DNA of 64,000 nt. Source: Kribbella amoyensis (GTDB taxonomy: Bacteria > Actinomycetota > Actinomycetes > Propionibacteriales > Kribbellaceae). The position numbers and the translations under genes are program-made. The notes under the pieces were generated by a model. The model was given only the letters and a program-made list of their open reading frames with translations, was not told the DNA's origin and did no database searches. Of this stretch, positions 49,221 to 56,261 are shown one piece after another (the stretch's first letter is position 1; the number at the start of each line of letters is the position of its first letter). The stretch spans positions 5,642,001 through 5,706,000 of the forward strand of contig NZ_VIVK01000001.1 of NCBI RefSeq assembly GCF_007828865.1. The letters are read 5' to 3'.

Positions 49221-49562
49221 ATGGCGCTGACACGAGCACGGTTCATCGAGGAACTGAACCGTCTCGCAAGTACGCATCCGAGCCTGCTCTGGAGTGAGAG
49301 AATCATCGAGTACGCGCCGGAAGTATCGGATTTCGTGCTGACGACCGATGGGCCGGTCACGATCGTTGTTTCGGTTCGAGACGACCTTGATGTCGCACGC
49401 GTCATGGTGGACGAGCATGTCTTCGACTTCGTGCCAACAGTTGAGCTACACGATTTTCTGGCGGCAGTGTTCTCCGGACGCTGGGAGGTCTTACCGAAGC
49501 GTGGGATCCTAACCCCTGGCCGAATGGTGGTTCGCTCGGGAGAGCGACTCTGGGAGTCGTGA
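49221..49562 (+). CDS. Hypothetical small protein of lower GC
   Basis: 113-residue acidic protein beginning MALTRARFIEELNRLASTHP. I do not recognise a family. Its codon and base use is less GC-rich than its neighbours (for example TTT, AAG, TTC stretches around 49190-49460), suggesting horizontal acquisition. Compact size and a mixed alpha/beta pattern resemble SMI1/immunity-type proteins, but that is only speculation. A small upstream frame (49138-49230) overlaps its start. Confidence 0.55.
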   Translation: MALTRARFIEELNRLASTHPSLLWSERIIEYAPEVSDFVLTTDGPVTIVVSVRDDLDVARVMVDEHVFDFVPTVELHDFLAAVFSGRWEVLPKRGILTPGRMVVRSGERLWES

Positions 49563-49591
49563 GTGCCCGCGCTACCGGCTCGGCTCCGGGT

Positions 49592-49610
49592 GGGGAGTTC
49601 CTCGCTCCCC
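49592..49610 (+). terminator. Small GGGGAG/CTCCCC hairpin
   Basis: 6-bp stem with a TTCCTCG loop, followed by TTAC, 30 bases after the lower-GC gene's stop. Plausible weak terminator. Confidence 0.35.
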
Positions 49611-49714
49611 TTACGGATCAGGTGTCGGCCGGAGGGCCAACAGTCTGACCTATGAGCAATCTCCAAGAGTGCTCAGCCTGGTAACTGAGGGCCGCGAGAC
49701 GTGATCCCAGGTCC

Positions 49715-50431
49715 CTAGCGGGGTGAGAGGACGGTGAACTCGTTGCCGTCCGGGTCTGCCATCCAGATCGCGGCGTCGCCGGTGTCGAGGCCGAGGCGGG
49801 TCGCGCCCAGGCCGACGAGGCGTTCGGCCTCGGCCTGCTGGTCGCTGCCGGCCGGGGGTGCGAGATCGAGGTGGAGGCGGTTCTGGCCGTACTTCGGGGC
49901 CACCGGCGGACCGCCCCAGGTGATCTTCGGGGTACCGGGCCTTGCCTGGATCGCGGTCTCCTCGTCCTGGTCCCAGACCAGCGGCCAGTCCAGCGCCTTG
50001 CTCCAGAAGTACCCGACCGCCTGCGTTCCGTCCGACGCGATCGCGCCGAGGAATCCGCAGTCGGCGAGGAAGTTGTTCCCCGGCGGAATCACGCACAGCT
50101 CGTTGCCCTCGGGATCGGCGAGTACCACGTGGCCTTCCTCGGGAAGCTGGCCGATGTCGATGTGCCGGCCACCGAAGTCGAGCGCCCGCGCCACCGTCGC
50201 CTGCTGGTCCTCCAGCGACGTGCTGGTGAGGTCGAAGTGCATCTGGTTCGGCGTGCTCTTCCGCTCTTCGGTCGGCACGATCCGCAGCCGGAACCCGCTG
50301 TCGTCCTTCGCCGGGACGAGGATCCCCTCGGCGTCCTCGACCGGTTCCGTGCCGAAGACGCCGCCCCAGAACCGCGCCACCACCCGCGGGTCGTTGGCTC
50401 CGAAACACACTGCGAACAGGTTGGAACTCAT
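49715..50431 (-). CDS. Two-domain VOC-superfamily protein
   Basis: 238-residue protein with two tandem glyoxalase-like modules: FAVCFGANDPRVVARFWGGV and, further on, GYFWSKALDWPLVW. Each ends in a DPEGNE or DPDGNE strand. Tandem VOC proteins form one intrachain active site or bind drugs. GGAG 6 bases before ATG 50431 supports the start. It follows the ECF42 sigma gene on the same strand after 99 bases. Confidence 0.87.
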   Translation of the reverse strand: MSSNLFAVCFGANDPRVVARFWGGVFGTEPVEDAEGILVPAKDDSGFRLRIVPTEERKSTPNQMHFDLTSTSLEDQQATVARALDFGGRHIDIGQLPEEGHVVLADPEGNELCVIPPGNNFLADCGFLGAIASDGTQAVGYFWSKALDWPLVWDQDEETAIQARPGTPKITWGGPPVAPKYGQNRLHLDLAPPAGSDQQAEAERLVGLGATRLGLDTGDAAIWMADPDGNEFTVLSPR

Positions 50432-50530
50432 GCCACTCCGATCACCGATGGGCCGATTCCCGCACGCTAAACACCGGAAACCTTTCCCCGCAAAGGGTTT
50501 AGGCCAGGCTCGAAGTGACGCCATGACGGG

Positions 50531-51760
50531 CTAAACGCTCAGCTGGTCACGACGGCGGGTCAGGTACGCGGTTTCGGCGGTATTGCCGGCCAGCTCGATC
50601 GCCTGGTCGTACGCGTCCCGCGATTCCTTGCTGCGACCCAGCCGGCGCAAGAGGTCGGCCCGGGTCGCGTGGTACGCGTGGTACCCGGCCAGCTTGTCGC
50701 CGATCGCGTCGACCGCGGCGAGGGCGACCTCCGGTCCGTCGAGCTCGGCGACCGCGATGGCCCGGTTGAGGATCACGATCGGGGACGGGTCGAGCCGCGC
50801 GAGCTGGTTGTACAGGGCCACGATCTGGGTCCAGTCGGTGTCCCGCACGTCGCGCGCGGAGGTGTGGACGGCGCCGATCGCGGCGAGGATCTGGTACCGA
50901 CCGGGCGGCATCCCGGTCGCCAGGCGTTCGCGGACCAGCTGGTGCCCTTCGGCGATCAACCCCGTGTCCCACGAGCCGCGATCCTGCTCGTCGAGGGAGA
51001 CCAGCTCGCCGCTCGCCGAGATCCGCGCGGTACGCCGGGCGTCGGTGATGAGCATCAACGCGAGCAGCCCGGCGACCTCGCCGTCCTCGGGCAGCAGTCC
51101 ACGAATCAGGCGAGTGAGCCGGATCGCCTCGTTGGTCAGGTCCTGCCGGACCGGATCGGTGTCGGACCCGGTCGCCAGGTACCCCTCGTTGAAGACCAGG
51201 AAGAGCACACCGAGGACGCCGGCGACGCGGGTCGGCAAGTCCTCCGCGGACGGCACCCGGTACGGGATCCGCGCGGCCTTGATCTTGGCCTTCGCGCGGG
51301 TGATCCGCTGGCCCACGGCGGACTCCTGCGCGAGGAAGGCGCGGGCGATCTCGGGCACGGTCAGCCCCCCGACCATGCGCAGCGTCAGCGCGACCCGGGT
51401 CTCCATCGACAGGGCCGGGTGGCAGCAGGTGAAGATGAGCCGGAGTCGCTCGTCGTCGATGACACCGAGAGGCTCGGGCGGGTCGTCGTCGGACAACAGC
51501 TGAGCCTCCTTGTGCTTGTCGTCGCGCTTGCTCTCCCGCCGGATCCGGTCGATCGCCTTACGGTTCGCGGTCGTCGTCAGCCAGGCGCCCGGGTTCGGCG
51601 GGACGCCGTCCTGCGGCCATCGCGTCACGGCGACCGCGAACGCCTCGGCCGCGGACTCCTCGGCGATGTCGAGATCGCCGAACCGCCGGGCCAGGGCGGC
51701 GACCACGCGCGCCCATTCGTCACGATGCGCGGCCGTGATCGCGTCGTCGATGTCGGTCAC
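50531..51760 (-). CDS. ECF42-group RNA polymerase sigma factor
   Basis: 409-residue sigma factor. Regions sigma2 (residues about 15-80, FGDLDIAEESAAEAFAVAV) and sigma4 (about 110-170) are followed by the long C-terminal DUF6596/TPR-like extension that defines ECF42. These sigma factors are typically paired with YCII/DGPF proteins and lack anti-sigma factors. The adjacent gene at 51.8 kb is such a partner. GTG 51760 is supported by a leaderless TACTGT box. Confidence 0.92.
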   Translation of the reverse strand: MTDIDDAITAAHRDEWARVVAALARRFGDLDIAEESAAEAFAVAVTRWPQDGVPPNPGAWLTTTANRKAIDRIRRESKRDDKHKEAQLLSDDDPPEPLGVIDDERLRLIFTCCHPALSMETRVALTLRMVGGLTVPEIARAFLAQESAVGQRITRAKAKIKAARIPYRVPSAEDLPTRVAGVLGVLFLVFNEGYLATGSDTDPVRQDLTNEAIRLTRLIRGLLPEDGEVAGLLALMLITDARRTARISASGELVSLDEQDRGSWDTGLIAEGHQLVRERLATGMPPGRYQILAAIGAVHTSARDVRDTDWTQIVALYNQLARLDPSPIVILNRAIAVAELDGPEVALAAVDAIGDKLAGYHAYHATRADLLRRLGRSKESRDAYDQAIELAGNTAETAYLTRRRDQLSV

Positions 51761-51767
51761 GCAGCCG

Positions 51768-51773
51768 ACAGTA
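51768..51773 (-). promoter_or_regulatory. -10 box for leaderless ECF42 transcript
   Basis: TACTGT on the minus strand, 7 bases before GTG 51760. Confidence 0.45.
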
Positions 51774-51818
51774 GCCGGTCCGTCGACGCACCCACCTCAC
51801 CAGCGGTTACCCACAGCG

Positions 51819-52148
51819 CTACCCCACGAGGAACGGCCGTACCTCGAGCTTCGCCCGGCACACCTTCGAGCCCTCGGCGGCCAGCTTGAGCGCGACATCG
51901 AGATCCGGTGCCTCGATGATCCAGAACCCGGCCAGGTACTCCTTGGACTCGACGAACGGCCCGTCGGTGAGCATCGGCTCCCCGTGCCGGTTGTCGATCA
52001 CGGTCGCCGAACCGGGAGCGTCGAGGCCGCCGGCGAAGACGAGATGGCCGAGCTCCGCGAGCCGGTCGTTGAACGCGGTGATCTCGGCCATCACGTCCGG
52101 GCCGTTGGCGTTGGTCTTGTCGTCGATGACGGAGAACATGTACTGCAT
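51819..52148 (-). CDS. YCII/DGPF-domain partner of ECF42
   Basis: 109-residue YCII-related protein (MQYMFSVIDDKTNANG, with the signature LTDGPFVESKEYLAG). Proteins of this family are the usual neighbours and likely targets of ECF42 sigma factors. AGGAG lies ahead of ATG 52148. It precedes the sigma gene on the same strand by 58 bases. Confidence 0.88.
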   Translation of the reverse strand: MQYMFSVIDDKTNANGPDVMAEITAFNDRLAELGHLVFAGGLDAPGSATVIDNRHGEPMLTDGPFVESKEYLAGFWIIEAPDLDVALKLAAEGSKVCRAKLEVRPFLVG

Positions 52149-52251
52149 CTGGTCACTCCTGAGCTCTCGCGGCGCCCCGGCCGGCCGGCCGTTCATCTCT
52201 TCCACGAAGACGGTCCCGCCGATCCGACACCTCCGTCGAGAATTCTCCTCG

Positions 52252-52536
52252 TTACAAGAGCTGCCCGCCGTCGGTCGTGGTGTAGTGGCGCACGACTGAG
52301 TGCCGGGGTCTTGCCGTCCGGCCAGCCCTGGCTCGCTTGCGCCACTGGGCCAAGGTCTCGGCGTCCTGCCAGATCTCGAGCGAGTTGACCTGTCCGGGAT
52401 CGACCGAGTCCGCGGTGATGGCGAAGTGGACGCAGCCGTCGGACTCGCGGGCCCGCGCGACCATCTTGCTGAAGGCGGTGACGTACTGGTCCCTCGCGTC
52501 CGCGTCCACGAGGTGGTATCCGGCGATGACGATCAT
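52252..52536 (-). CDS. Antibiotic biosynthesis monooxygenase-like (ABM) protein
   Basis: 94-residue dimeric ferredoxin-like fold protein (MIVIAGYHLVDADARDQY, and REYW-type WQDAETLAQW). Members act as quinol or quinone monooxygenases, or as small-molecule-binding proteins. AGAGGAG supports ATG 52536; an upstream ATG at 52554 would overlap the SnoaL gene. It is co-directional with SnoaL and under the putative TetR operators. Confidence 0.82.
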   Translation of the reverse strand: MIVIAGYHLVDADARDQYVTAFSKMVARARESDGCVHFAITADSVDPGQVNSLEIWQDAETLAQWRKRARAGRTARPRHSVVRHYTTTDGGQLL

Positions 52537-52550
52537 GGTTGCTCCTCTGG

Positions 52551-52943
52551 TCATTCCGGCAGGGGGAGGGCTTCGCCGGGCGTCTTGGTGTAGCCGAGTT
52601 GCTCGATCACCCGGCCGTCGCTGACCCGGGTGACGTTCACGCCGAGGACCGAGTCCGCGTCGGTCGGGCCGAAGCGGTACCGCCAGCGCACCGTTGCCCA
52701 GTCGCCGTCGGAGAACACGTGCTCGACCTCGAACGTGGTGGAGGTGTCATTCATCAGCTCGGCCCAGAACTCCACGCACGCTTCCTTCCCCACGTACGGC
52801 GTGCCGTCGGGCGCCGGCTGAGCGGACACCATCAGGCAGTCGTCGTGGACAACCTCGGCCAGCGCGGCGGTGTCGCGGAGCCGGAACGCCTCGTTGAAGC
52901 GGGCGATGGTCCGGGCGGTGTCGGTACTGAGCTGTGTGGTCAC
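52551..52943 (-). CDS. SnoaL-like (NTF2-fold) protein
   Basis: 130-residue NTF2-fold protein (TIARFNEAFRLRDTAALAEV; FEVEHVFSDGDWATVRWRY). Such proteins include polyketide cyclases, ketosteroid isomerases and ligand binders. GTG 52943 is chosen because AAAGGG lies 8 bases ahead; another GTG is 9 bases upstream. It is divergent from the TetR gene, with two TAGA-N8-TCTA operators between them, and is the first gene of the regulated pair. Confidence 0.8.
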   Translation of the reverse strand: MTTQLSTDTARTIARFNEAFRLRDTAALAEVVHDDCLMVSAQPAPDGTPYVGKEACVEFWAELMNDTSTTFEVEHVFSDGDWATVRWRYRFGPTDADSVLGVNVTRVSDGRVIEQLGYTKTPGEALPLPE

Positions 52944-52965
52944 GAGGTACACCCTTTCTCAGAAG

Positions 52966-52981
52966 TAGAACAATCGGTCTA
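52966..52981. promoter_or_regulatory. TetR operator 1
   Basis: TAGAACAATCGGTCTA, a TAGA-N8-TCTA palindrome of the kind bound by many TetR repressors. A wider GAAGTAGA/TCTACTTC repeat overlaps it. Confidence 0.55.
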
Positions 52982-52994
52982 CTTCGGGACGATA

Positions 52995-53010
52995 TAGAAT
53001 GGTCGATCTA
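52995..53010. promoter_or_regulatory. TetR operator 2 overlapping the tetR -10 box
   Basis: TAGAATGGTCGATCTA, 29 bases centre-to-centre from operator 1. It overlaps the TAGAAT -10 box (52995-53000) of the tetR gene, consistent with autoregulation. Confidence 0.55.
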
Positions 53011-53031
53011 CTCGTCAACCGGAGGACGCGG

Positions 53032-53589
53032 ATGACCACGAAGCCCACCCCGGGCCCCCGGGAGCGCCTGCTCACGGCCGGCCAGGACCTCTTCTACTCG
53101 CGCGGCGCCGCGGTCGGCGTGGACGCGCTGCTGAAGGAGGCGAACGTCGCCCGCCGGTCGCTGTACGAGCACTTCGGCGGCAAGGACGGCCTGGTGGCGG
53201 CCGTGCTCCAGCGCGCGGCGGAAGAGGACCTCGCGTGGTACGAGTCAGCCCTGGCCGCAACCGACGAGCCGCGGGACAGATTGCTCGGACTGTTCGACCA
53301 GCTCGACGAGCTCACCTCGAACGAACAGTTCCGAGGCTGCCGCTACTTCGCGACCGATCTCGCCTTCGCAGACCCAGACCACCCGGCACACGCGGAAACA
53401 GAAGCCTTCCGGCGACGCCTGCGCGAGCTCCTGGTCCGAGAGGTCGAAGCGCTCGACCACCCCGACCCCGAGGCCGCGGCCGAACAGCTCCACCTCCTGA
53501 TCGAAGGCACCCTCGTCATGGGCGCGACCCAGAACGCCCAGCACCCCGCCAAAGTCGCCCGCAAGCTGGCGGCCGCGATCCTCGAGTAG
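53032..53589 (+). CDS. TetR-family transcriptional regulator
   Basis: 185-residue repressor. The N-terminal helix-turn-helix (VDALLKEANVARRSLYEHFGGKDGL) and a C-terminal ligand-binding helical domain (EAAAEQLHLLIEGTLVMGATQ) are present. GGAGG 6 bases ahead supports ATG 53032. The two TAGA-N8-TCTA sites between it and the SnoaL/ABM genes suggest it represses both itself and that operon in response to a small hydrophobic ligand. Confidence 0.92.
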   Translation: MTTKPTPGPRERLLTAGQDLFYSRGAAVGVDALLKEANVARRSLYEHFGGKDGLVAAVLQRAAEEDLAWYESALAATDEPRDRLLGLFDQLDELTSNEQFRGCRYFATDLAFADPDHPAHAETEAFRRRLRELLVREVEALDHPDPEAAAEQLHLLIEGTLVMGATQNAQHPAKVARKLAAAILE

Positions 53590-53598
53590 CCCGCCCGG

Positions 53599-54405
53599 TC
53601 AGCGAGCGAGGACCTCTTCGACGGTCGCCACGAAGGCATCGCGCGCGGGGTGTTCGTACCCCTTCAGCCAGGCGAGCGCGGTCGACGAGGGTGGGAGATC
53701 CCGCACCGGCACGATCGCGATCCCCGGATGCCGGAAGTGCTCGGCGAACGGAGCCACGGTCGGGTGGACCAGCCGGCCCTGGGCGATGAGCAGCAGCAGC
53801 TCGGAGATGTCGTTGACCTCCAGGTCGGAGGGCACGATCGTGCGGCCGCTTGGCGTATGGCTCGGACAGCTGGCCTCGGCGAGCTCGGGGACGTCGGCCG
53901 GCTTCCGCACCGGGTAGTCCGCGAAGTCCTCGACCGAGACGTTGGGCCGGCCCGCGAGTGGATGGTCGACGGCCACCATGACCACGCGAGCGTCGTCCTG
54001 GGAGAGCAGCGGGCCGAGCACGAGGTCGGGTTGGTCCAGCGGCAGCCGTGTCACGGACAGGTCCACCTCGCGTCGGCGGAGCGGTCCGAGCCGGTCGTTC
54101 AGGGGAGTCGCGACCAGGCGTACGGCGGCACCTTCGTGGGCCGCTTCGAAGCGCGTGATCGCGTCGTTCAGTACGAGGGTCCCTGATGCGGCGTTGAGGA
54201 CGCCCAGGCGGACCACCCCGAGGCCGGCCGCTCGTGCCCGCGCCCGGGTGAACGTGTTGTCCAAGCCGGTGACGAGAGGTGCGAGCTCGTCGTGGAGGGC
54301 GCGCCCGGCCGCGGTCAGGGTGACCACGCGGCTGGTGCGGTCGAAGTGCAACTCCTCGGCCAGCACGAGGAACAGGCGGAGTTCGCGCAGCTCGATCTCG
54401 GCCAT
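53599..54405 (-). CDS. LysR-type regulator lacking its DNA-binding helix-turn-helix
   Basis: 268-residue LysR homologue, about 30 residues shorter than normal. The first helix (LRLFLVLAEELHF) is joined directly to DRTSRVVTLTAAGRAL, so the recognition helix-turn-helix normally between them is missing without a frameshift. The ligand-binding domain is intact (VRLGVLNAASGTLVL onward). It cannot bind DNA as a normal LysR; it may be a decayed gene or act as a dominant-negative partner. It is divergent from the dihydrofolate-reductase-like gene. Confidence 0.82.
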   Translation of the reverse strand: MAEIELRELRLFLVLAEELHFDRTSRVVTLTAAGRALHDELAPLVTGLDNTFTRARARAAGLGVVRLGVLNAASGTLVLNDAITRFEAAHEGAAVRLVATPLNDRLGPLRRREVDLSVTRLPLDQPDLVLGPLLSQDDARVVMVAVDHPLAGRPNVSVEDFADYPVRKPADVPELAEASCPSHTPSGRTIVPSDLEVNDISELLLLIAQGRLVHPTVAPFAEHFRHPGIAIVPVRDLPPSSTALAWLKGYEHPARDAFVATVEEVLAR

Positions 54406-54511
54406 CGCGAAGTGACGCTACACGATGCGGGCCCGAAACCGACCTTGATGCCTGCTGGGCCGCCTGCGACCGTCGAGGCAGGAAGAGCGGGACGACCAAG
54501 GAGAGACAGTC

Positions 54512-55063
54512 ATGCGAGACGTTGTTCTGTACATGTCGATGTCGCTGGACGGATTCGTCGGCAGCGACCGCGAGCACCCGGGCATGGCCATCCCCGAAGG
54601 CCCTGAGCTGCGGCAGTGGAAGCTGGACCGGATCGGCAAGGCCGGAGCCCACCTGATGGGTCGCGTCACGTACCAGGAGATGGCGTCGTTCTGGCCGACG
54701 TCTGACGACCCGTACGCGCGACCGATGAACGACATCCCGAAGATCGTGTTCTCGAAATCGCTCAGCGACGCCGACGCCAGTTGGCCTGACACCCGGGTCG
54801 CACGGGGCGACCTCGCAACCGAGATCGCCGCGATCAAGGCCGAGCCGGGCCCGGACGTGATCGTCTGGGGCGGTCGTCGATTGGCCGGTGCGCTGGCCGC
54901 CGCGGACCTGATCGACGAGTACCGCCTCCTGGTCCAGCCGCTGATCCTGGGCCAGGGTGAGTCGCTGTTCGATCAGCTTCCGGAGTCTCGGCACGTCAGT
55001 CTCGTCGAGACCACGCCGTTCCCCAGCGGCGTCGTCGTGCAGGTCTACCGACCTCAACCATGA
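54512..55063 (+). CDS. Dihydrofolate reductase-like protein (RibD C-terminal domain)
   Basis: 183-residue NADPH-binding reductase of the RibD/DHFR-like group (VVLYMSMSLDGFVG, GRVTYQEMASFWP, VWGGRRLAGALAAADL). Bona fide DHFR residues are only partly present, so it is probably a reductase of another substrate. An AAGGAGAG site precedes ATG 54512. It overlaps the next gene by ATGA and is divergent from the HTH-less LysR gene, which would normally have regulated it. Confidence 0.87.
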   Translation: MRDVVLYMSMSLDGFVGSDREHPGMAIPEGPELRQWKLDRIGKAGAHLMGRVTYQEMASFWPTSDDPYARPMNDIPKIVFSKSLSDADASWPDTRVARGDLATEIAAIKAEPGPDVIVWGGRRLAGALAAADLIDEYRLLVQPLILGQGESLFDQLPESRHVSLVETTPFPSGVVVQVYRPQP

Positions 55064-55545
55064 GGGTTGGTGTCCTGACGCCGCATGCCGCGGCGGGTCC
55101 CGAGGTCGAGCTTCCCGCCATCGCACCCGTCGACGTGGCCGTCGCGCGGGTGTCGCAGCGGGCCGACACCACGGCGGCCAAGGACCTTCGCGCGCTGGCA
55201 ACGCCCTCGGCTCTGCGACCCGCCGTCGCTGCACTCCGTGAGGCGGCGATCGACGCCGTCACCTTGACCGCGACGTCGCTCCCCAAGCAGCCGGACCAGG
55301 TACGGCCCGAGCAGGTGATCGACTTCGTCAGCGACCAGGTGGACGCCTCGACCGAGGCGGTGTTCATCGCCGGGACCGGCTTCCGTGCGGCACCCGCGAT
55401 CGAGGAGCTCGAACATCGCACCGGGCAGCTGGTGCTCGAGGCCAACCAGGTGTTGGTCTGGTCGATCCTGGCCGCGACCGGGACCGAGCTCCCCGTTGAG
55501 GGCTATGGGCAACTGTTCGGGTCCGGCGGCTGCGTCAGGCGTTGA
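55060..55545 (+). CDS. Maleate isomerase/Asp-Glu racemase-like protein, internally deleted
   Basis: 161-residue protein resembling the N-terminal part (VGVLTPHAAAGPEVELPAIA) and C-terminal part (VFIAGTGFRAAPAIEELEHR) of maleate isomerase/arylmalonate-decarboxylase-like enzymes, which are about 240 residues. The central region with its active-site part seems missing in frame, after TLTATSLPKQ. It overlaps the reductase gene by ATGA. Loss of catalysis is expected. Its 3' end overlaps the convergent peptidase gene by 11 bases. Confidence 0.6.
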   Translation: MRVGVLTPHAAAGPEVELPAIAPVDVAVARVSQRADTTAAKDLRALATPSALRPAVAALREAAIDAVTLTATSLPKQPDQVRPEQVIDFVSDQVDASTEAVFIAGTGFRAAPAIEELEHRTGQLVLEANQVLVWSILAATGTELPVEGYGQLFGSGGCVRR

Positions 55546-56221
55546 AGAGTCGCCAGTTTCCTTCGGAGACGACCTCGACGGTGCCGTCGGCGACCTTGAT
55601 CGCCGTGTCGTCGTCGATGGCGTACGTCGGGGCCGGGATGCCGGCCGCCCAGTTCTCGATGTTCGCCAGGGACGTGTCCGGCATGTCCGGGTGATCGAGA
55701 TGCGGGTACAGCGTGAAGTCCACCAGCCCCAGCCCCTGGTCGGCTTCCTGCGCCATCTCGCTACCTTCGGGGACGAAGCCGAGGTCGAACTCCGCGTCGC
55801 AGTTGTGCGGGGTCAGGACGATGCTCCCGGCGCTCACCCCGACGTAGACCGTGTCGGTCAATGACGGCAGGAGATCGGCGAGCCCCGACTTGCGCATCCA
55901 GTGGTACAGGTAGAGCACGTCGCCGCCCCACACGAGGAGCGCGTCCGTCTCCCGGACCATCGGGACCCAGCTCTTCTCCTGGATACTCGGCAGCGCGGTG
56001 AGTTCGAGGACGCCCAGGGACTTCCAGCCCAGTCCGCACAACCGGCTGCGAGACTCGCCGGCCATCGCCTCCCATGCCATGCCGGCACCACCGGGGAAGG
56101 GGTAGATCCCCGTCGGAACGAAGAGCGCGCTGGACTCGGCAATCGGCTTGCCCAGCAGCTCGACGAGCGCGTCCGCGATGCTCTGGTTCCTGATCCCCGA
56201 GGACGTGAGCAGAAGTTTCAT
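55535..56221 (-). CDS. Peptidase E-like serine hydrolase (S51)
   Basis: 228-residue S51-family protein. The nucleophile is S130 in YVGVSAGSIVL and candidate histidines are H174/H177 in LYPHLDHPD; LLVWGGDVLYLYHW matches the family. Peptidase E cleaves Asp-Xaa dipeptides and S51 members also include cyanophycinases. The start is at ATG 56221 after a GGGAGGGGAAG stretch; an earlier ATG 7 codons upstream is less likely. It lies downstream of the ABC exporter pair on the same strand. Confidence 0.87.
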   Translation of the reverse strand: MKLLLTSSGIRNQSIADALVELLGKPIAESSALFVPTGIYPFPGGAGMAWEAMAGESRSRLCGLGWKSLGVLELTALPSIQEKSWVPMVRETDALLVWGGDVLYLYHWMRKSGLADLLPSLTDTVYVGVSAGSIVLTPHNCDAEFDLGFVPEGSEMAQEADQGLGLVDFTLYPHLDHPDMPDTSLANIENWAAGIPAPTYAIDDDTAIKVADGTVEVVSEGNWRLFNA

Positions 56222-56261
56222 CAGGTCGCCTTCCCCTCCCAAGGTCCTCGCGATCGTAGCG

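Noticed and set aside
49138-49230. 30-codon GTG frame as a separate gene
   Set aside because: No ribosome site, overlaps the next gene, and is simply the continuation of the VOC frame; kept only as a possible remnant.
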